Assembly (NCBI RefSeq): GCF_001613105.1
Contig: NZ_BDBS01000027.1
Span: 124,001 to 188,000 of the forward strand
Direction of reading: 5' to 3'
DNA length: 64,000 bases
Source of the DNA: Nocardia pseudobrasiliensis NBRC 108224
GTDB taxonomy: Bacteria; Actinomycetota; Actinomycetes; Mycobacteriales; Mycobacteriaceae
How positions within the stretch are numbered: position 1 is the first letter of the stretch; each line of letters opens with the position of its first letter. The position numbers and the translations under genes were made by a program. The notes beneath the pieces are model-generated. The model did not search any database. It saw nothing but the letters and a program-made list of their open reading frames with translations, and was not told the DNA's origin. Shown one piece after another: positions 17,106 through 25,973 of this stretch.

Positions 17106-17274
17106 AGTGCCCTCCTTCGCCATTCGCGGTACCACCGCTCCCCCGACCAACTTCACCGACCAGGCTAGCGAAAGCCCCGAGCAATATCTCGAATGGAACC
17201 GATCCGAACCGGCCCAACCAGAACCCGGTCGAGGCGGGCCCGATTCCGTATTCGATCGTGCGGCCACCCAGTTC

Positions 17275-17421
17275 ATGGAATTCGTACTGGCGACGCTGGA
17301 CTGGACCATCGACGGGGACGCGGTGCGGGGCGACGCGCTCACCACTCCCCCAGGCGCGCGCCTCGCCCCGACCCACTTCCGCGACCGGCTGCGGTCGCGG
17401 TATCCGCTACGGCACCAGTGA
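17275..17421 (+). pseudogene. Possible coding remnant, function unknown
   Basis: A plus-strand frame through about 17244-17421 has the high third-position GC expected of real genes here (for example DWTIDGDAVRGDALTTPPGA). It ends in TGA and overlaps the convergent SnoaL-like gene by 15 bases. The only in-frame ATG (17275) lacks a ribosome site and would give 48 residues. No longer N-terminal part in the same frame looks coding. It may be the tail of a decayed gene or chance. The surrounding 17106-17406 stretch otherwise holds only the leader of the NDH-2-like gene. Confidence 0.25.
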
Positions 17422-17766
17422 GGGCTGATCCACCACCAACAGCCACGATCCGTCGGGCTGGCGACGGGCGATCTCGACGGTCACCTCACCGGTGGTCAGG
17501 GTGGTGGCCGTCAATGCCAGATCGCCGCTCACCAGCGCCGGATGCTGCCTGCCCGGCGAGAGCGTCGGCGCCGCCGCGACGAACTGCTCATACACCTTGC
17601 GGATCTCCGCATGTCCGGTCGCGAGGTGGCCGGGCGGGAATTCCAGCACGGCGTTCGGCTCGTACAGCGCCACCAAACCATCGACATCGCCCGCGTTGGC
17701 GCGCTCTATGAAGTACTTGCCCAGGTCGTTCGGTTCGGTGGCCACGTTCTTGTTCGTCATACTCAT
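17407..17766 (-). CDS. SnoaL/NTF2-like family protein
   Basis: Starting at the ATG at 17766 (a second ATG is at 17760) the protein has 119 residues, usual for a single NTF2-like domain. The pattern LGKYFIERANAGDVDGLVALYEPNAVLEFPPG, then ATGHAEIRKVYEQFVAA, and a final beta-strand ending GSWLLVVDQPSL are characteristic of this cone-shaped fold. These proteins include small enzymes and binding proteins of varied function, so no reaction is assigned. It diverges from the WYL regulator at 17824, which may control it. Confidence 0.75.
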   Translation of the reverse strand: MSMTNKNVATEPNDLGKYFIERANAGDVDGLVALYEPNAVLEFPPGHLATGHAEIRKVYEQFVAAAPTLSPGRQHPALVSGDLALTATTLTTGEVTVEIARRQPDGSWLLVVDQPSLVP

Positions 17767-17823
17767 AAGGCTGCCAACCAATCACGACATCCTGTGTCAT
17801 GTATTTCCGCGAAGGTTTTTCGT

Positions 17824-18801
17824 ATGCGTGCCGACCGATTGGTCTCGCTGGTGCTGCTGCTGCGCCGCCACGGTCGGTTGACCGCGCCCGCGCTGGCCCG
17901 CGAGCTGGAGGTGTCCACCCGCACGGTGCTGCGCGATATCGAGGCGCTGTCCGCGGCCGGTGTACCCGTGTACGCCGAACGCGGGCGGCACGGCGGTTTC
18001 GCACTGCTACCCGGTTTCCGAACCGAGCTCACCGGACTGAATCACGACGAGACCCTCGCCCTGCTGGTCGCCGGATCACGGCGCGGCGCACAGGCTTTCG
18101 GCCTCGGCGCGGCACTGGCCTCGGCCATCCGCAAGGTGGTCGACGCGCTGCCGGAAAGCCACCGGGACACCGTCGCCGGCGCGGCCGAGCGATTGCTCAT
18201 CGATCCGGAGATCGACCTGTTCGAACGTCCACTGGCCGCCGGGGAGGCGCCCGACGCCGTGCTGACCGAGGTCCGGCGCGCGGTAGTGACCGGTCACAAA
18301 CTGCGCATTCATTACGCCGCGGTGGGCCAGACCCCGCGGTGGCGCACGGTCGACCCGATCGGCCTGGTCACCGTCCGAGACCAGGGCTACCTGCTGGCCA
18401 TGCGATCCGGCGCGGACCGCACCTACCGACTGTCCCGAATCCTGGCCGCCGAGGAACTCCCCGACCCCGCGCAACGCCCCGACCGCGTCGATCTGGACCG
18501 AGCCTGGCAGGAACGCAGCACACGATTCCGCGCGAGCGGCGATCACATCACCGTACTGGTTCGGGTGAAACCCGCACGGCGAGAAGAACTCCTGAGCACC
18601 GCCCTGGCCGTCCGCGTCGAGGAACTCGACCCGGACGGCTGGCTGCGCCTACAGGTGACCTTCCAGGACCCGAAACACGCCGAATGGGCGCTGTGGCAAC
18701 TCGCCACGGACGCGCAAGCGCTGGAACCGCGATGGTTCCGCACCTCCCTGCGCGACCACGCCGCCGCGATCGCCACCTGGTACGGAATGCCGGACCGATG
18801 A
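17824..18801 (+). CDS. HTH-WYL transcriptional regulator
   Basis: Residues 1-55 form a DeoR-like winged helix-turn-helix (LVSLVLLLRRHGRLTAPALA, then VSTRTVLRDIEALSAAGVPVYAERGRHGG). The central and C-terminal parts are a WYL domain (LRIHYAAVGQTPRWRTVDPIGLV, DRTYRLSRI) with its C-terminal extension. The total is 325 residues, normal for the family. WYL regulators sense ligands or nucleic acids and are often autoregulated. It is divergent from the SnoaL-like gene and 52 bases upstream of the flavin oxidoreductase gene, either of which could be a target. Confidence 0.85.
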   Translation: MRADRLVSLVLLLRRHGRLTAPALARELEVSTRTVLRDIEALSAAGVPVYAERGRHGGFALLPGFRTELTGLNHDETLALLVAGSRRGAQAFGLGAALASAIRKVVDALPESHRDTVAGAAERLLIDPEIDLFERPLAAGEAPDAVLTEVRRAVVTGHKLRIHYAAVGQTPRWRTVDPIGLVTVRDQGYLLAMRSGADRTYRLSRILAAEELPDPAQRPDRVDLDRAWQERSTRFRASGDHITVLVRVKPARREELLSTALAVRVEELDPDGWLRLQVTFQDPKHAEWALWQLATDAQALEPRWFRTSLRDHAAAIATWYGMPDR

Positions 18802-18853
18802 ATTGCGGACCGATCCGCCGTCCATGTTTCCGGAGATACCGAAGGAGACTCTC

Positions 18854-19657
18854 ATGACCAAACCGTTCCGATTCGGAGTCGTCGCCCCGCTCATGACCGA
18901 CCTGCCGACATGGCGAGATCGCGTGCGCCGCATCGCCGACAGCGGCTACTCGACGCTGCTGGTGCCCGACTTCCCACTGACCCAACCGGCGCCCGCCCCC
19001 CTGCTGGCCACCGCCGCGACCCTGACCGACCTGCGGATGGGCACATGGGTGTACGCCTCGCCGCTGCGCGCGCCCTGGCTCACGGCGTGGGAAGCGCATT
19101 CGCTGTCACGGCTCACCGACGGCCGCTTCGAAATGGGCATCGGCACCGGACGACCGGGAATCGAGGACGAGTTGCGTGACAAGGGCGTGCTCGCCGCACC
19201 GCCGAGCGAGCGACTGGGACAGGTCCGCGAGACCATCGAGCGCTTGCGAGAACTCGACGGCCCCGACCATCACACCCCGGTGGCCATGGCCGTACTCGGC
19301 CCGAAGGCCCGCGCACTGGCGGCCGAGGTCGCGGACACGGTCACCTTCGCCCTGGGCGATCAGTCCCGAACCGAGGTCACACGCCTGGCACACGAGTTCC
19401 GCACCGCCGAAAACCTCGAACTCGCCCTCGCCGTCCCCGTCATCGGCGACTACGTCGCACCCCATATGGCACCCCCCGACACCGACCCCGCCGCCCTCCG
19501 CGCGGCGGACGCGCTGACCGTCCTTCCGGACGATCCCGCGGCCGCCGCCGACGAAATCCACCGCCGCCGCGAGGAAATCGGCTTCTCCTACTTCATCTTC
19601 GGCGCCGACTTCGCCGAAAGATTCGCTCCGATCGTCGCCGAACTCGCCGGACGCTGA
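18854..19657 (+). CDS. LLM-class (probably F420-dependent) oxidoreductase
   Basis: The ATG at 18854 follows GAAGGAG at 18841 and gives 267 residues. FGVVAPLMTDLPTWRDRVRRI, APLLATAATLTDLRMGTWV and TDGRFEMGIGTGRPG are luciferase-like monooxygenase patterns. The close form is the F420-dependent subgroup common in mycolata. F420 rather than FMN use is inference from that resemblance. The gene follows the WYL regulator and probably shares its transcript. The substrate is unknown. Confidence 0.82.
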   Translation: MTKPFRFGVVAPLMTDLPTWRDRVRRIADSGYSTLLVPDFPLTQPAPAPLLATAATLTDLRMGTWVYASPLRAPWLTAWEAHSLSRLTDGRFEMGIGTGRPGIEDELRDKGVLAAPPSERLGQVRETIERLRELDGPDHHTPVAMAVLGPKARALAAEVADTVTFALGDQSRTEVTRLAHEFRTAENLELALAVPVIGDYVAPHMAPPDTDPAALRAADALTVLPDDPAAAADEIHRRREEIGFSYFIFGADFAERFAPIVAELAGR

Positions 19658-19662
19658 CCGCC

Positions 19663-19833
19663 TCAGCGCAACCGATTATCGCCGTCCTGGATCGCGTCGA
19701 TCTGGTCCTGAACCACCTCGGCGCGCGCTACCAACTCGATCCGGTCGGGCTCGGTGAGACTCTCGGCGCCGAGTTTCTCCATGACGCACGAGAGCGCCGA
19801 CCGTAAGTCCTCCAGTTTGCTGTCCGACTCCAC
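19663..19833 (-). CDS. Small conserved-looking hypothetical protein, 56 residues
   Basis: A GTG-started frame of 56 residues, too short for most length cut-offs, is read from 19833 to TGA at 19663. It is preceded by AGGGTGAGG, a plausible ribosome site. The sequence is highly charged and helical: VESDSKLEDLRSALSCVMEK, then TEPDRIELVARAEVVQDQID. Codon use matches neighbouring genes. It lies between a plus-strand oxidoreductase and a plus-strand reductase and would be the only minus gene there. The function is unknown. Confidence 0.5.
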   Translation of the reverse strand: MESDSKLEDLRSALSCVMEKLGAESLTEPDRIELVARAEVVQDQIDAIQDGDNRLR

Positions 19834-19935
19834 GAGCCTCACCCTACGTCGAACCCGCCGAACGTCCGCGCGCGCCGATGAGTTTGTGGCTCAAGGCCGG
19901 TCGAAACTCGTGACACCCTAGGAAAGGACACCGCC

Positions 19936-20535
19936 ATGTCGGAGCTTCTCGTCGACTTCATCACCTCCCTCGACGGCTACGCATCGGGCGAGGGATGGCC
20001 CGGGTTCTGGGGCCTCGAGGGGCCGGAGTACCTCGCATGGCTCGGCGAGCAGCCCAAGGCCACCTACCTGATGGGAGCCAACACCTACCGCCTGATGTCG
20101 GGCTTCGCCGCCGGCGAGGTCCCCAATGGCCAGGACGAGTTCCGGCCCGAGGAAGAGGCGTCCGTCGACGAGCTCACCCAGGCATCCAAGGTGGTGTTCT
20201 CCTCCTCCCTCGAGGAGCCACTGACGTGGGCCAACTCCACACTCGTCCGCGACGACGCCGTCGAGGCGGTCCGCGCCATGAAGTCGAGTGGTTCGGGGCT
20301 CCTCACCACGATCGGCAGCCTCAGCCTGTGCCGGTCCCTGCTGCGAGCCGGACTCGTCGACCGATTCCGGGTCGTGATGTTCCCCGTGATCACCGGCGCC
20401 ACAGGCGCAGAACGCATCTACGACGGCTATCCGGACATCGCCCTCGACATGCTCGAGCACCGCACCTTCGACGACCGCATCCAACTGGTCGAGTACAAGC
20501 CCCGCGTGCTCGAGCACCCACCGCTCGGCGCATAG
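19936..20535 (+). CDS. Dihydrofolate reductase/RibD C-terminal-like reductase
   Basis: The 199-residue protein starts MSELLVDFITSLDGYASGEG, the opening strand and loop of the RibD-C/DHFR-like family. It has the NADPH-region pattern YLMGANTYRLMSGF and ends with LLTTIGSLSLCRSLLRAGLVDRFRVVMFPVITG. This family contains many standalone reductases of unknown substrate in actinobacteria; true folate reductase activity is not implied. A ribosome site (GAAAGGA) precedes the ATG. It is convergent with the MerR-clamp gene. Confidence 0.82.
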   Translation: MSELLVDFITSLDGYASGEGWPGFWGLEGPEYLAWLGEQPKATYLMGANTYRLMSGFAAGEVPNGQDEFRPEEEASVDELTQASKVVFSSSLEEPLTWANSTLVRDDAVEAVRAMKSSGSGLLTTIGSLSLCRSLLRAGLVDRFRVVMFPVITGATGAERIYDGYPDIALDMLEHRTFDDRIQLVEYKPRVLEHPPLGA

Positions 20536-20606
20536 CTGAACCCGATGCCGAAACTTGTCGGCGAGGCGGCGACATGGCTTCGCGGTCTGGGCATCGAGCA
20601 AAATCG

Positions 20607-21632
20607 CTACAGCCGCACCGGCATCAGCAGCGATGTCGAGCGAGCCGAGTGGATGATCAGCGGGGTGATCGGCCCGTCCAGGCGGAGGTGCAGTTGCCCC
20701 TCCCCAGCGGCGTCCATGGCCTCGAGGATGAACTCACGATTGACCGCGATACCCTCCGTACCGTCGGAGATCACGATGTCGCCGCGGTCGTCGGTGGACA
20801 GGACGACGGTCTCGAATTCGATCCCGTCCGCATCTCGTCGCTGGGTGAGGGAGGGACCGTTCACGATGGCATGTCGCAGCCGTCCTCCGATACGGACGCC
20901 CTCGGCGTCCTCGGACGGCATCAACCTGCGATAGTCGGGAAACACCTCGTCGATCACCGTGGCGGTGCAGGTCAATCCTCCCGCCCGCGCGGTTACGGTG
21001 TCGCCTTCGATGGTCAGCACTACCCGCGCGGCCTCGGTTGCGGCGATGCTGTCGAGGAAGGCAGCGGGCACAGCCGCCGCGCACGCGGGGCCCTCGACGT
21101 CGGCGGGTGCGGGTGCGACGGCGAGCCGGTATCGGTCGGTGGCAACAAGATTGACCGTACCGGCGATGGTGTCGAGCAGCACACCACCGAGCGCCGGCAG
21201 TGCGGGGTCGGTGCTCACAGCGAAACGAACCGCTGCCAGAGCCGTACGGAAATCCGATCCGGTAAAGGTCAGGGTCGTAGTCATCGGGGACTCCTTCGTA
21301 TTCAGTAGTGAGTGGATGTCGGACAGTTGCCGACGGGCGTCGGCGAGACCTTGTTCCAAGCGTTCGAGGTGCGCGGCGAGCAGGACATCGACGCGTTCCG
21401 GCATATGCCGGGAAGCCACGATCTGCTTGATGTCGGGCAGGGGCATCCGGGTACGGCGCAACCGGCAGATCAACTGCGCGATCACCACCTGATCGCCGGA
21501 GTACCAGCGGTAACCGGTGTTCGGATCGATGACCGCCGGTGTCAGCACACCCGCACCGTCATAGAACCGCAGCGCGCTGATAGTCAGCCCACTCATGCGC
21601 GCAAGCCGACCTATCCCGTAGAAGCCCTCCAT
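20607..21632 (-). CDS. MerR-type regulator fused to DNA polymerase III beta-clamp domains 2 and 3
   Basis: From the ATG at 21632 (21644 is an alternative) the protein has 341 residues. Residues about 3-75 are a MerR winged helix (FYGIGRLARMSGLTISALRFYD, then PNTGYRWYSGDQV). A coiled-coil-like segment (HLERLEQGLADARRQLSDIHSLL) follows. From residue 117 the sequence matches sliding-clamp domain 2 (LTFTGSDFRTALAAVRFAV, LVATDRYRLAV) and domain 3 (VNREFILEAMDA, ending LLMPVRL). Clamp domain 1 is missing, as if replaced by the regulator. An internal ATG at 21284 has its own AAGGAG site. Similar fusions occur in actinobacteria, annotated as DnaN family; their role is not known to me. Confidence 0.85.
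   Translation of the reverse strand: MEGFYGIGRLARMSGLTISALRFYDGAGVLTPAVIDPNTGYRWYSGDQVVIAQLICRLRRTRMPLPDIKQIVASRHMPERVDVLLAAHLERLEQGLADARRQLSDIHSLLNTKESPMTTTLTFTGSDFRTALAAVRFAVSTDPALPALGGVLLDTIAGTVNLVATDRYRLAVAPAPADVEGPACAAAVPAAFLDSIAATEAARVVLTIEGDTVTARAGGLTCTATVIDEVFPDYRRLMPSEDAEGVRIGGRLRHAIVNGPSLTQRRDADGIEFETVVLSTDDRGDIVISDGTEGIAVNREFILEAMDAAGEGQLHLRLDGPITPLIIHSARSTSLLMPVRL
21282..21296 (-). promoter_or_regulatory. Internal ribosome binding site and start inside the MerR-clamp gene
   Basis: The minus strand reads AAGGAG at 21296-21291, then six bases, then ATG at 21284. The ATG is in frame and falls exactly at the first residue of the clamp-like half. Spacing and motif are better than at the gene's own start. 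It could give a separate clamp-only protein of 225 residues from the same message. Confidence 0.5.
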
Positions 21633-21768
21633 GGCACCAAGCATCACCTCTCGACTCGGTCGAGGGTCAAGCCGATCAGCGACACAAATAACGGTTAGGT
21701 AGGCGTGCCGTGCGATGTGACTCACTCCGCGGTTCAGCTCAGCAACACACGGCAGCGCTCGGAGGTGC

Positions 21769-24465
21769 TCAGAAGGGGGCGAGACCGGCGAGTTCGACGC
21801 GGTTGGTCACACCGAGTTTCGGGAAGGCGCGATAGAGATGGTGGCCAACGGTTTTCGGGCTGATGAAGAGTTTGGCCGCGATGTCCTTGTTGGTCGCGCC
21901 GGTGGCGGCCAGACGCGCCACCTGAAGCTCCTGCGGGGTCAGGGCCGCAGCGGCGTTCCCGGGGCCGGGTTCCGGTCGCGGTGCACCCTCGCCCGCGGCC
22001 CGCAGTTCGCCGCGAGCGTGCGCCGCCCAGGGAAGGATCCCCAGGCGATCGAAGGTCTCCACGGCCGAGCGCAGATGCGTGCGGGCCTCGCCGGTACTGC
22101 GCCGACGGCGCAGAAATTCGCCGTACAACAGGGCGGTACGGGCGTGATCGTACCAAAGCCCTTCGGCGGCTTGCAGTTCCAGCGCTCGCACATAGGCGGC
22201 GTCGTCGGAGTGCAGCATGGCCCGCGAGCGCAGCGCGATCGCCTCGGCGAACGGCGAACCGAGTGCGGCCGACCAGCGTTCGATCTCCTCGACCGCCCGC
22301 GCGGCTCGTTCGGGCTGACCCGCGCGCACGGCGGCCTCCACCAGATCACGCAGCAGATGTACCCAGTGCCCCCGAATGCGGTTGGGTATGCGGTGCAGGG
22401 TGTCCAGACGATCCAGCGCCGATTCGTAGCGCCCGTGGCCGAGATCGAGCAGGCTCACCGCCCACTCCCGGTGGACGTACTCGACGAAACTGTCCTGCCC
22501 GGCCGACACCGAGGGCAGCGCCAGCAATTGCCGGCACCGCTGTTCATCGCCGCGGATCGCGGCGATGAGGGCCAGGTAGTTCTCGCTGATCGAAATCGTG
22601 TTGAACTGGCCGATATCGCGCGACACCCGCACGGCCTGGGTGGCCAGATCCTCAGCTTCCCGAACTCTGCCCAGCATGATCTCGGCGCTGGCGGCGAATA
22701 CCGCGGCGGTCGCGAACCGGCCGATCATGCCCTGGTCCTGGGCGTAATCCAGCTCCCGGTGCGCGAGTGCGCGCGCGTCTTCGACATCGCCGATCAGCAT
22801 CGCCTGCCCGATGACGTTCAGCGCGAGGTCGTGACCGGCGTGGGCCTGTGCCACCGCGCGCCGGATCGAGGCGATGCCCTGCGCCAGCTCGTCGGTCTGC
22901 AGCTGCAGCGCCCCGTCGATCGCCTCCAGCAGGAGCTCTTGCTGTTGCTTCGGTAATGCCAACTCGGCCAGCCTGTTTCGCGCGGTGTGCGCGGTGGTGG
23001 CATCACCTAGATACCAGGACGCGCGGGCGGCCTCGATGAACATCGGCCCGGCCCGCTCGGGTTCGACAGCGGCGACCTCCTCGGCGGCGGCGAGCAGCGA
23101 GTCCCGGGATTTGCGCAGATGTCCCGGCTCGAATTCGATCATCGCCTGCACCCAGCCCAGTCGCGCCCGCAAGCCGGTACCGAGCGGCAATTGTCCGGCC
23201 TGCCGCGCCAGCTCACCGGCATGCTGGTAGCGACCGGCCGCCGCCGCCCATTCGGTGGCGAATATCATTCGGCGGCTGCGATTCTCGGGATCGGGAGTCA
23301 GCGATGCCGCGCGTTCCATCGCGGCCGAGGCCGCCGAATAACCCGCGCGATTGACCGCGCGGTAGGCCGCCGACTCCAGCAGGGCGGCGATCTCTTCGTC
23401 CAGTCCGACCGTCGCGGCCGCCAGATGCCAGGCCCGGTGGTCGGGATCGTGTTCGGACACCGAGGCCAGCGCGGTGTGCACGGCCTGCCGGTCGGTGAAC
23501 GCCGCGCCGTGATAGACCGCCGCGCGCACCAGCGGATGCCGGAACCGAACCCGTTGCGCAGTCACCTCTATCAGGCCCGCGACCTCGGCCTCGGTGATCC
23601 CGGCCCGGTCGACGCCCAGGACCTCGAGGGCCCGCAGGACCAACCCCAGATCCCCCGCCGATTCGGCGGCGGCGACCAGCATCGCGGTGCGCGAGGCCGC
23701 CGACCGCTCGTTCACCTGCTGCCGGTAGCCGCTGGACAGGCGGAAGGGCAGCGGCAGCGGCCCGATCGGCAGCGCGTCCAGGTCCATGCGCGGAAACTCC
23801 AGCAGCGCCAGCGGATTTCCCGCAGCCTCGCGCAGAACGCGCACGCGCGCCTCGCGGCTCAGGCCGGGCCACCGGCTGGTCAGCAGTCTGTCGGCGGCTG
23901 AACCGTCCAGGGGCGGCAGCGGCAGGCTCGCCACGCCGGGCAGGCTGGACTCGCCGCGGCTGGCGAACAACAGCACGACGCCTTCCGCGCCGAGCCGTCG
24001 CGCCGCGAAGCGCAGCGCCGCCGTCGATGCCGGATCCAGCCACTGCACATCGTCGATCACGCACAGCACCGGCGTGCGGTCCGCCAGTTCCGCCAGCAGC
24101 GACAGGGTGGCCAAGCCGACCAGGAAGTTGTCGACCTGTCCGGCCGTGGCGGTCAGGCCGATCACCGTGCGCAGGGCCTCGGACTGCGGCTGCGGCAGGG
24201 CGTCCAGCGGGAGCGCGTCGAGGTGACCACCGGCGGCCGTGAGCAATTCCTGAAGCCCGGCGAAGGGCAGCTCGGATTCGCCCTCGACGCCCGCGCAGCG
24301 CAGGATTCGCCAAGTGCCGTCGGTGAGTTCGACGGCGCGATCCAGCAGCGCGGTCTTGCCCCCACCCGCTTCCGCGACGATCTCCAGAGCCGCGCTCTGG
24401 CCGGAGCCGGCCTGCGCCAGCAGGATGCTGATCCGCCGTTCCTCGAGATCTCGGCCGAACAGCAT
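21769..24465 (-). CDS. LAL-type LuxR family regulator (AAA ATPase, TPR-like, HTH)
   Basis: The 898-residue protein has an N-terminal AAA/STAND ATPase with Walker A AEAGGGKTALLDRA and Walker B VLCVIDDVQWLD. A long helical middle with TPR-like repeats follows. The C-terminal LuxR helix-turn-helix is LTPQELQVARLAATGATNKD, then FISPKTVGHHLYRAFPKLGV. This is the LAL (MalT-like) layout, in which ATP and an inducer switch on transcription. It is divergent from the FAD oxidase-MFS-reductase operon across 192 bases, so that operon is the most likely target. The inducer is unknown. Confidence 0.9.
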   Translation of the reverse strand: MLFGRDLEERRISILLAQAGSGQSAALEIVAEAGGGKTALLDRAVELTDGTWRILRCAGVEGESELPFAGLQELLTAAGGHLDALPLDALPQPQSEALRTVIGLTATAGQVDNFLVGLATLSLLAELADRTPVLCVIDDVQWLDPASTAALRFAARRLGAEGVVLLFASRGESSLPGVASLPLPPLDGSAADRLLTSRWPGLSREARVRVLREAAGNPLALLEFPRMDLDALPIGPLPLPFRLSSGYRQQVNERSAASRTAMLVAAAESAGDLGLVLRALEVLGVDRAGITEAEVAGLIEVTAQRVRFRHPLVRAAVYHGAAFTDRQAVHTALASVSEHDPDHRAWHLAAATVGLDEEIAALLESAAYRAVNRAGYSAASAAMERAASLTPDPENRSRRMIFATEWAAAAGRYQHAGELARQAGQLPLGTGLRARLGWVQAMIEFEPGHLRKSRDSLLAAAEEVAAVEPERAGPMFIEAARASWYLGDATTAHTARNRLAELALPKQQQELLLEAIDGALQLQTDELAQGIASIRRAVAQAHAGHDLALNVIGQAMLIGDVEDARALAHRELDYAQDQGMIGRFATAAVFAASAEIMLGRVREAEDLATQAVRVSRDIGQFNTISISENYLALIAAIRGDEQRCRQLLALPSVSAGQDSFVEYVHREWAVSLLDLGHGRYESALDRLDTLHRIPNRIRGHWVHLLRDLVEAAVRAGQPERAARAVEEIERWSAALGSPFAEAIALRSRAMLHSDDAAYVRALELQAAEGLWYDHARTALLYGEFLRRRRSTGEARTHLRSAVETFDRLGILPWAAHARGELRAAGEGAPRPEPGPGNAAAALTPQELQVARLAATGATNKDIAAKLFISPKTVGHHLYRAFPKLGVTNRVELAGLAPF

Positions 24466-24657
24466 GGCCGTAGCCTACTGGTCTGCGCAATTGGCCAGCA
24501 AATCGACGGATGCCCTAGGGCAGATGACCGATTGTGCGCCACAGTAGCGCTTCCTAATCTCGGTGATCGACGCCCGGAACCCGTCGATGTCACGGTTGCG
24601 GGCCCGGCGTCGTCGATCGAGCAAGTACTACGGCTCAGGAAGAGAACGAGATCGAAT

Positions 24658-25968
24658 ATGGCCAACGAGAATCTACGCACCGCTGTGCGCGGCGGCGTGC
24701 TGCTGCCGGGTGATCCGGATTTCGACCGGGCGGCGCAGCCGTGGAATACGGCGGTGACGCAATCGGTCGCCGCCGTCGTCGAGGCCGCCGACGCCGCCGA
24801 TGTCGCCGCGGTCCTGGAGTACGCGGCGGACACGGGGCGCGCGGTGGTCACCCAGCCGACCGGGCACGGCGCGACCGGCGATATCGATGACGCGATCCTG
24901 CTGCGCACCGGACGTTTCGACAGCGTCGACATTGATGCCGAGCGCCGGGTGGCGCGGGTCGGCAGCGGCGTGCGGTGGGGGCAGGTGCAGGCCGCGGCGG
25001 CGGCGCACGGGCTGACCGGACTGGCCGGAAGCAATCCCGTGGTGGGCGTCACCGGCTACACCCTGGGCGGCGGATTCGGCTGGTTTGCAAGGAAATACGG
25101 CTGGGCCGCCGACGCGGTGCGGGCGGTCGAGATCGTCGACGCCGCCGGGCGGGCGCAGCGGGTCACCGCGGACTCCGATCCGGAACTGTTCTGGGCGCTG
25201 CGCGGCGGCGGCGGCGATTTCGCGATTGTCACGGCGTGGGAGCTCGAACTGTTCCCGCTCCCCCAACTCTACGGCGGACGCGTGATGTGGTCGGCCGAGC
25301 GGAGCCGGGAGGTCTTCGACCTGTTCACCGAACTCACCGACGACGCGCCCGCCGAACTGTCGGTGTGGTTGCAGCGCTACGAGATTCCGGGCATGGCCCC
25401 GACCGTCGCCCTCGATTTCGCCTACCTCGGCGATCCGGCGCAGGGCCGCCGCCACACCGCCCGGCTCGATTCCCTCGACGGCGTCATCGCCGACACCCGC
25501 GGTCCGCTCACTCCCGCCGAGATCGGGCGGATCACCGCCGAACCCACCGACCCGAGCCCGTCGCTGTCTCGGGGCGAGTTGCTCACCGACCTCGACGACG
25601 CGGTGGTCAAGACGCTCATCGATGAGCCGGTCGCACCGCTGCTCAATATCCAGATCCGCGGCCTGGGCGGGGCGCTCGCCCGGCCTCTGCCCGACGGCGG
25701 CGCGCGCGGCCCGGTGACCGAGCCCTACGCGCTCTATCTACTGGGACTCGGCCTGCCCCACCTGCTCGGCGATATCGACAAGCGGTTCGGCGAGATCACC
25801 GACGCGCTGGGCTCGCACATCACCGGCGCCAAGCCGTACACCTTCCTCGCCCCCGGCGAGTCCGCTGCGGCGGCCTTCGATGCGGACACGCTGGCGCGGT
25901 TGCGTGAGATCAAGCGGAATCGAGATCCGCACAACGTCATTCGCGCCAACTTCCCGGTGCTGGGCTGA
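24658..25968 (+). CDS. FAD-binding oxidoreductase (VAO/berberine bridge-like)
   Basis: The ATG at 24658 gives 436 residues. The FAD-binding PP loop reads QPTGHGATG, retaining the His that carries covalent FAD in relatives. The Gly-rich stretch GVTGYTLGGGFGWFARKYG, the FWALRGGGGDFAIVTAWE pattern and the C-terminal NRDPHNVIRANFP are typical of BBE-like oxidases. Such enzymes oxidise sugars, alcohols or natural products with oxygen. It opens a three-gene operon with an MFS exporter and a quinone reductase-like gene, divergent from the LAL regulator. The sequence does not indicate the substrate. Confidence 0.88.
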   Translation: MANENLRTAVRGGVLLPGDPDFDRAAQPWNTAVTQSVAAVVEAADAADVAAVLEYAADTGRAVVTQPTGHGATGDIDDAILLRTGRFDSVDIDAERRVARVGSGVRWGQVQAAAAAHGLTGLAGSNPVVGVTGYTLGGGFGWFARKYGWAADAVRAVEIVDAAGRAQRVTADSDPELFWALRGGGGDFAIVTAWELELFPLPQLYGGRVMWSAERSREVFDLFTELTDDAPAELSVWLQRYEIPGMAPTVALDFAYLGDPAQGRRHTARLDSLDGVIADTRGPLTPAEIGRITAEPTDPSPSLSRGELLTDLDDAVVKTLIDEPVAPLLNIQIRGLGGALARPLPDGGARGPVTEPYALYLLGLGLPHLLGDIDKRFGEITDALGSHITGAKPYTFLAPGESAAAAFDADTLARLREIKRNRDPHNVIRANFPVLG

Positions 25969-25973
25969 ACGCG

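Noticed and set aside
17044..17274. The N-terminal part of a plus-strand frame ending at 17421
   Set aside because: This part is antisense to the start of the NDH-2-like gene and shows no coding character; only the last 60 or so codons looked coding.
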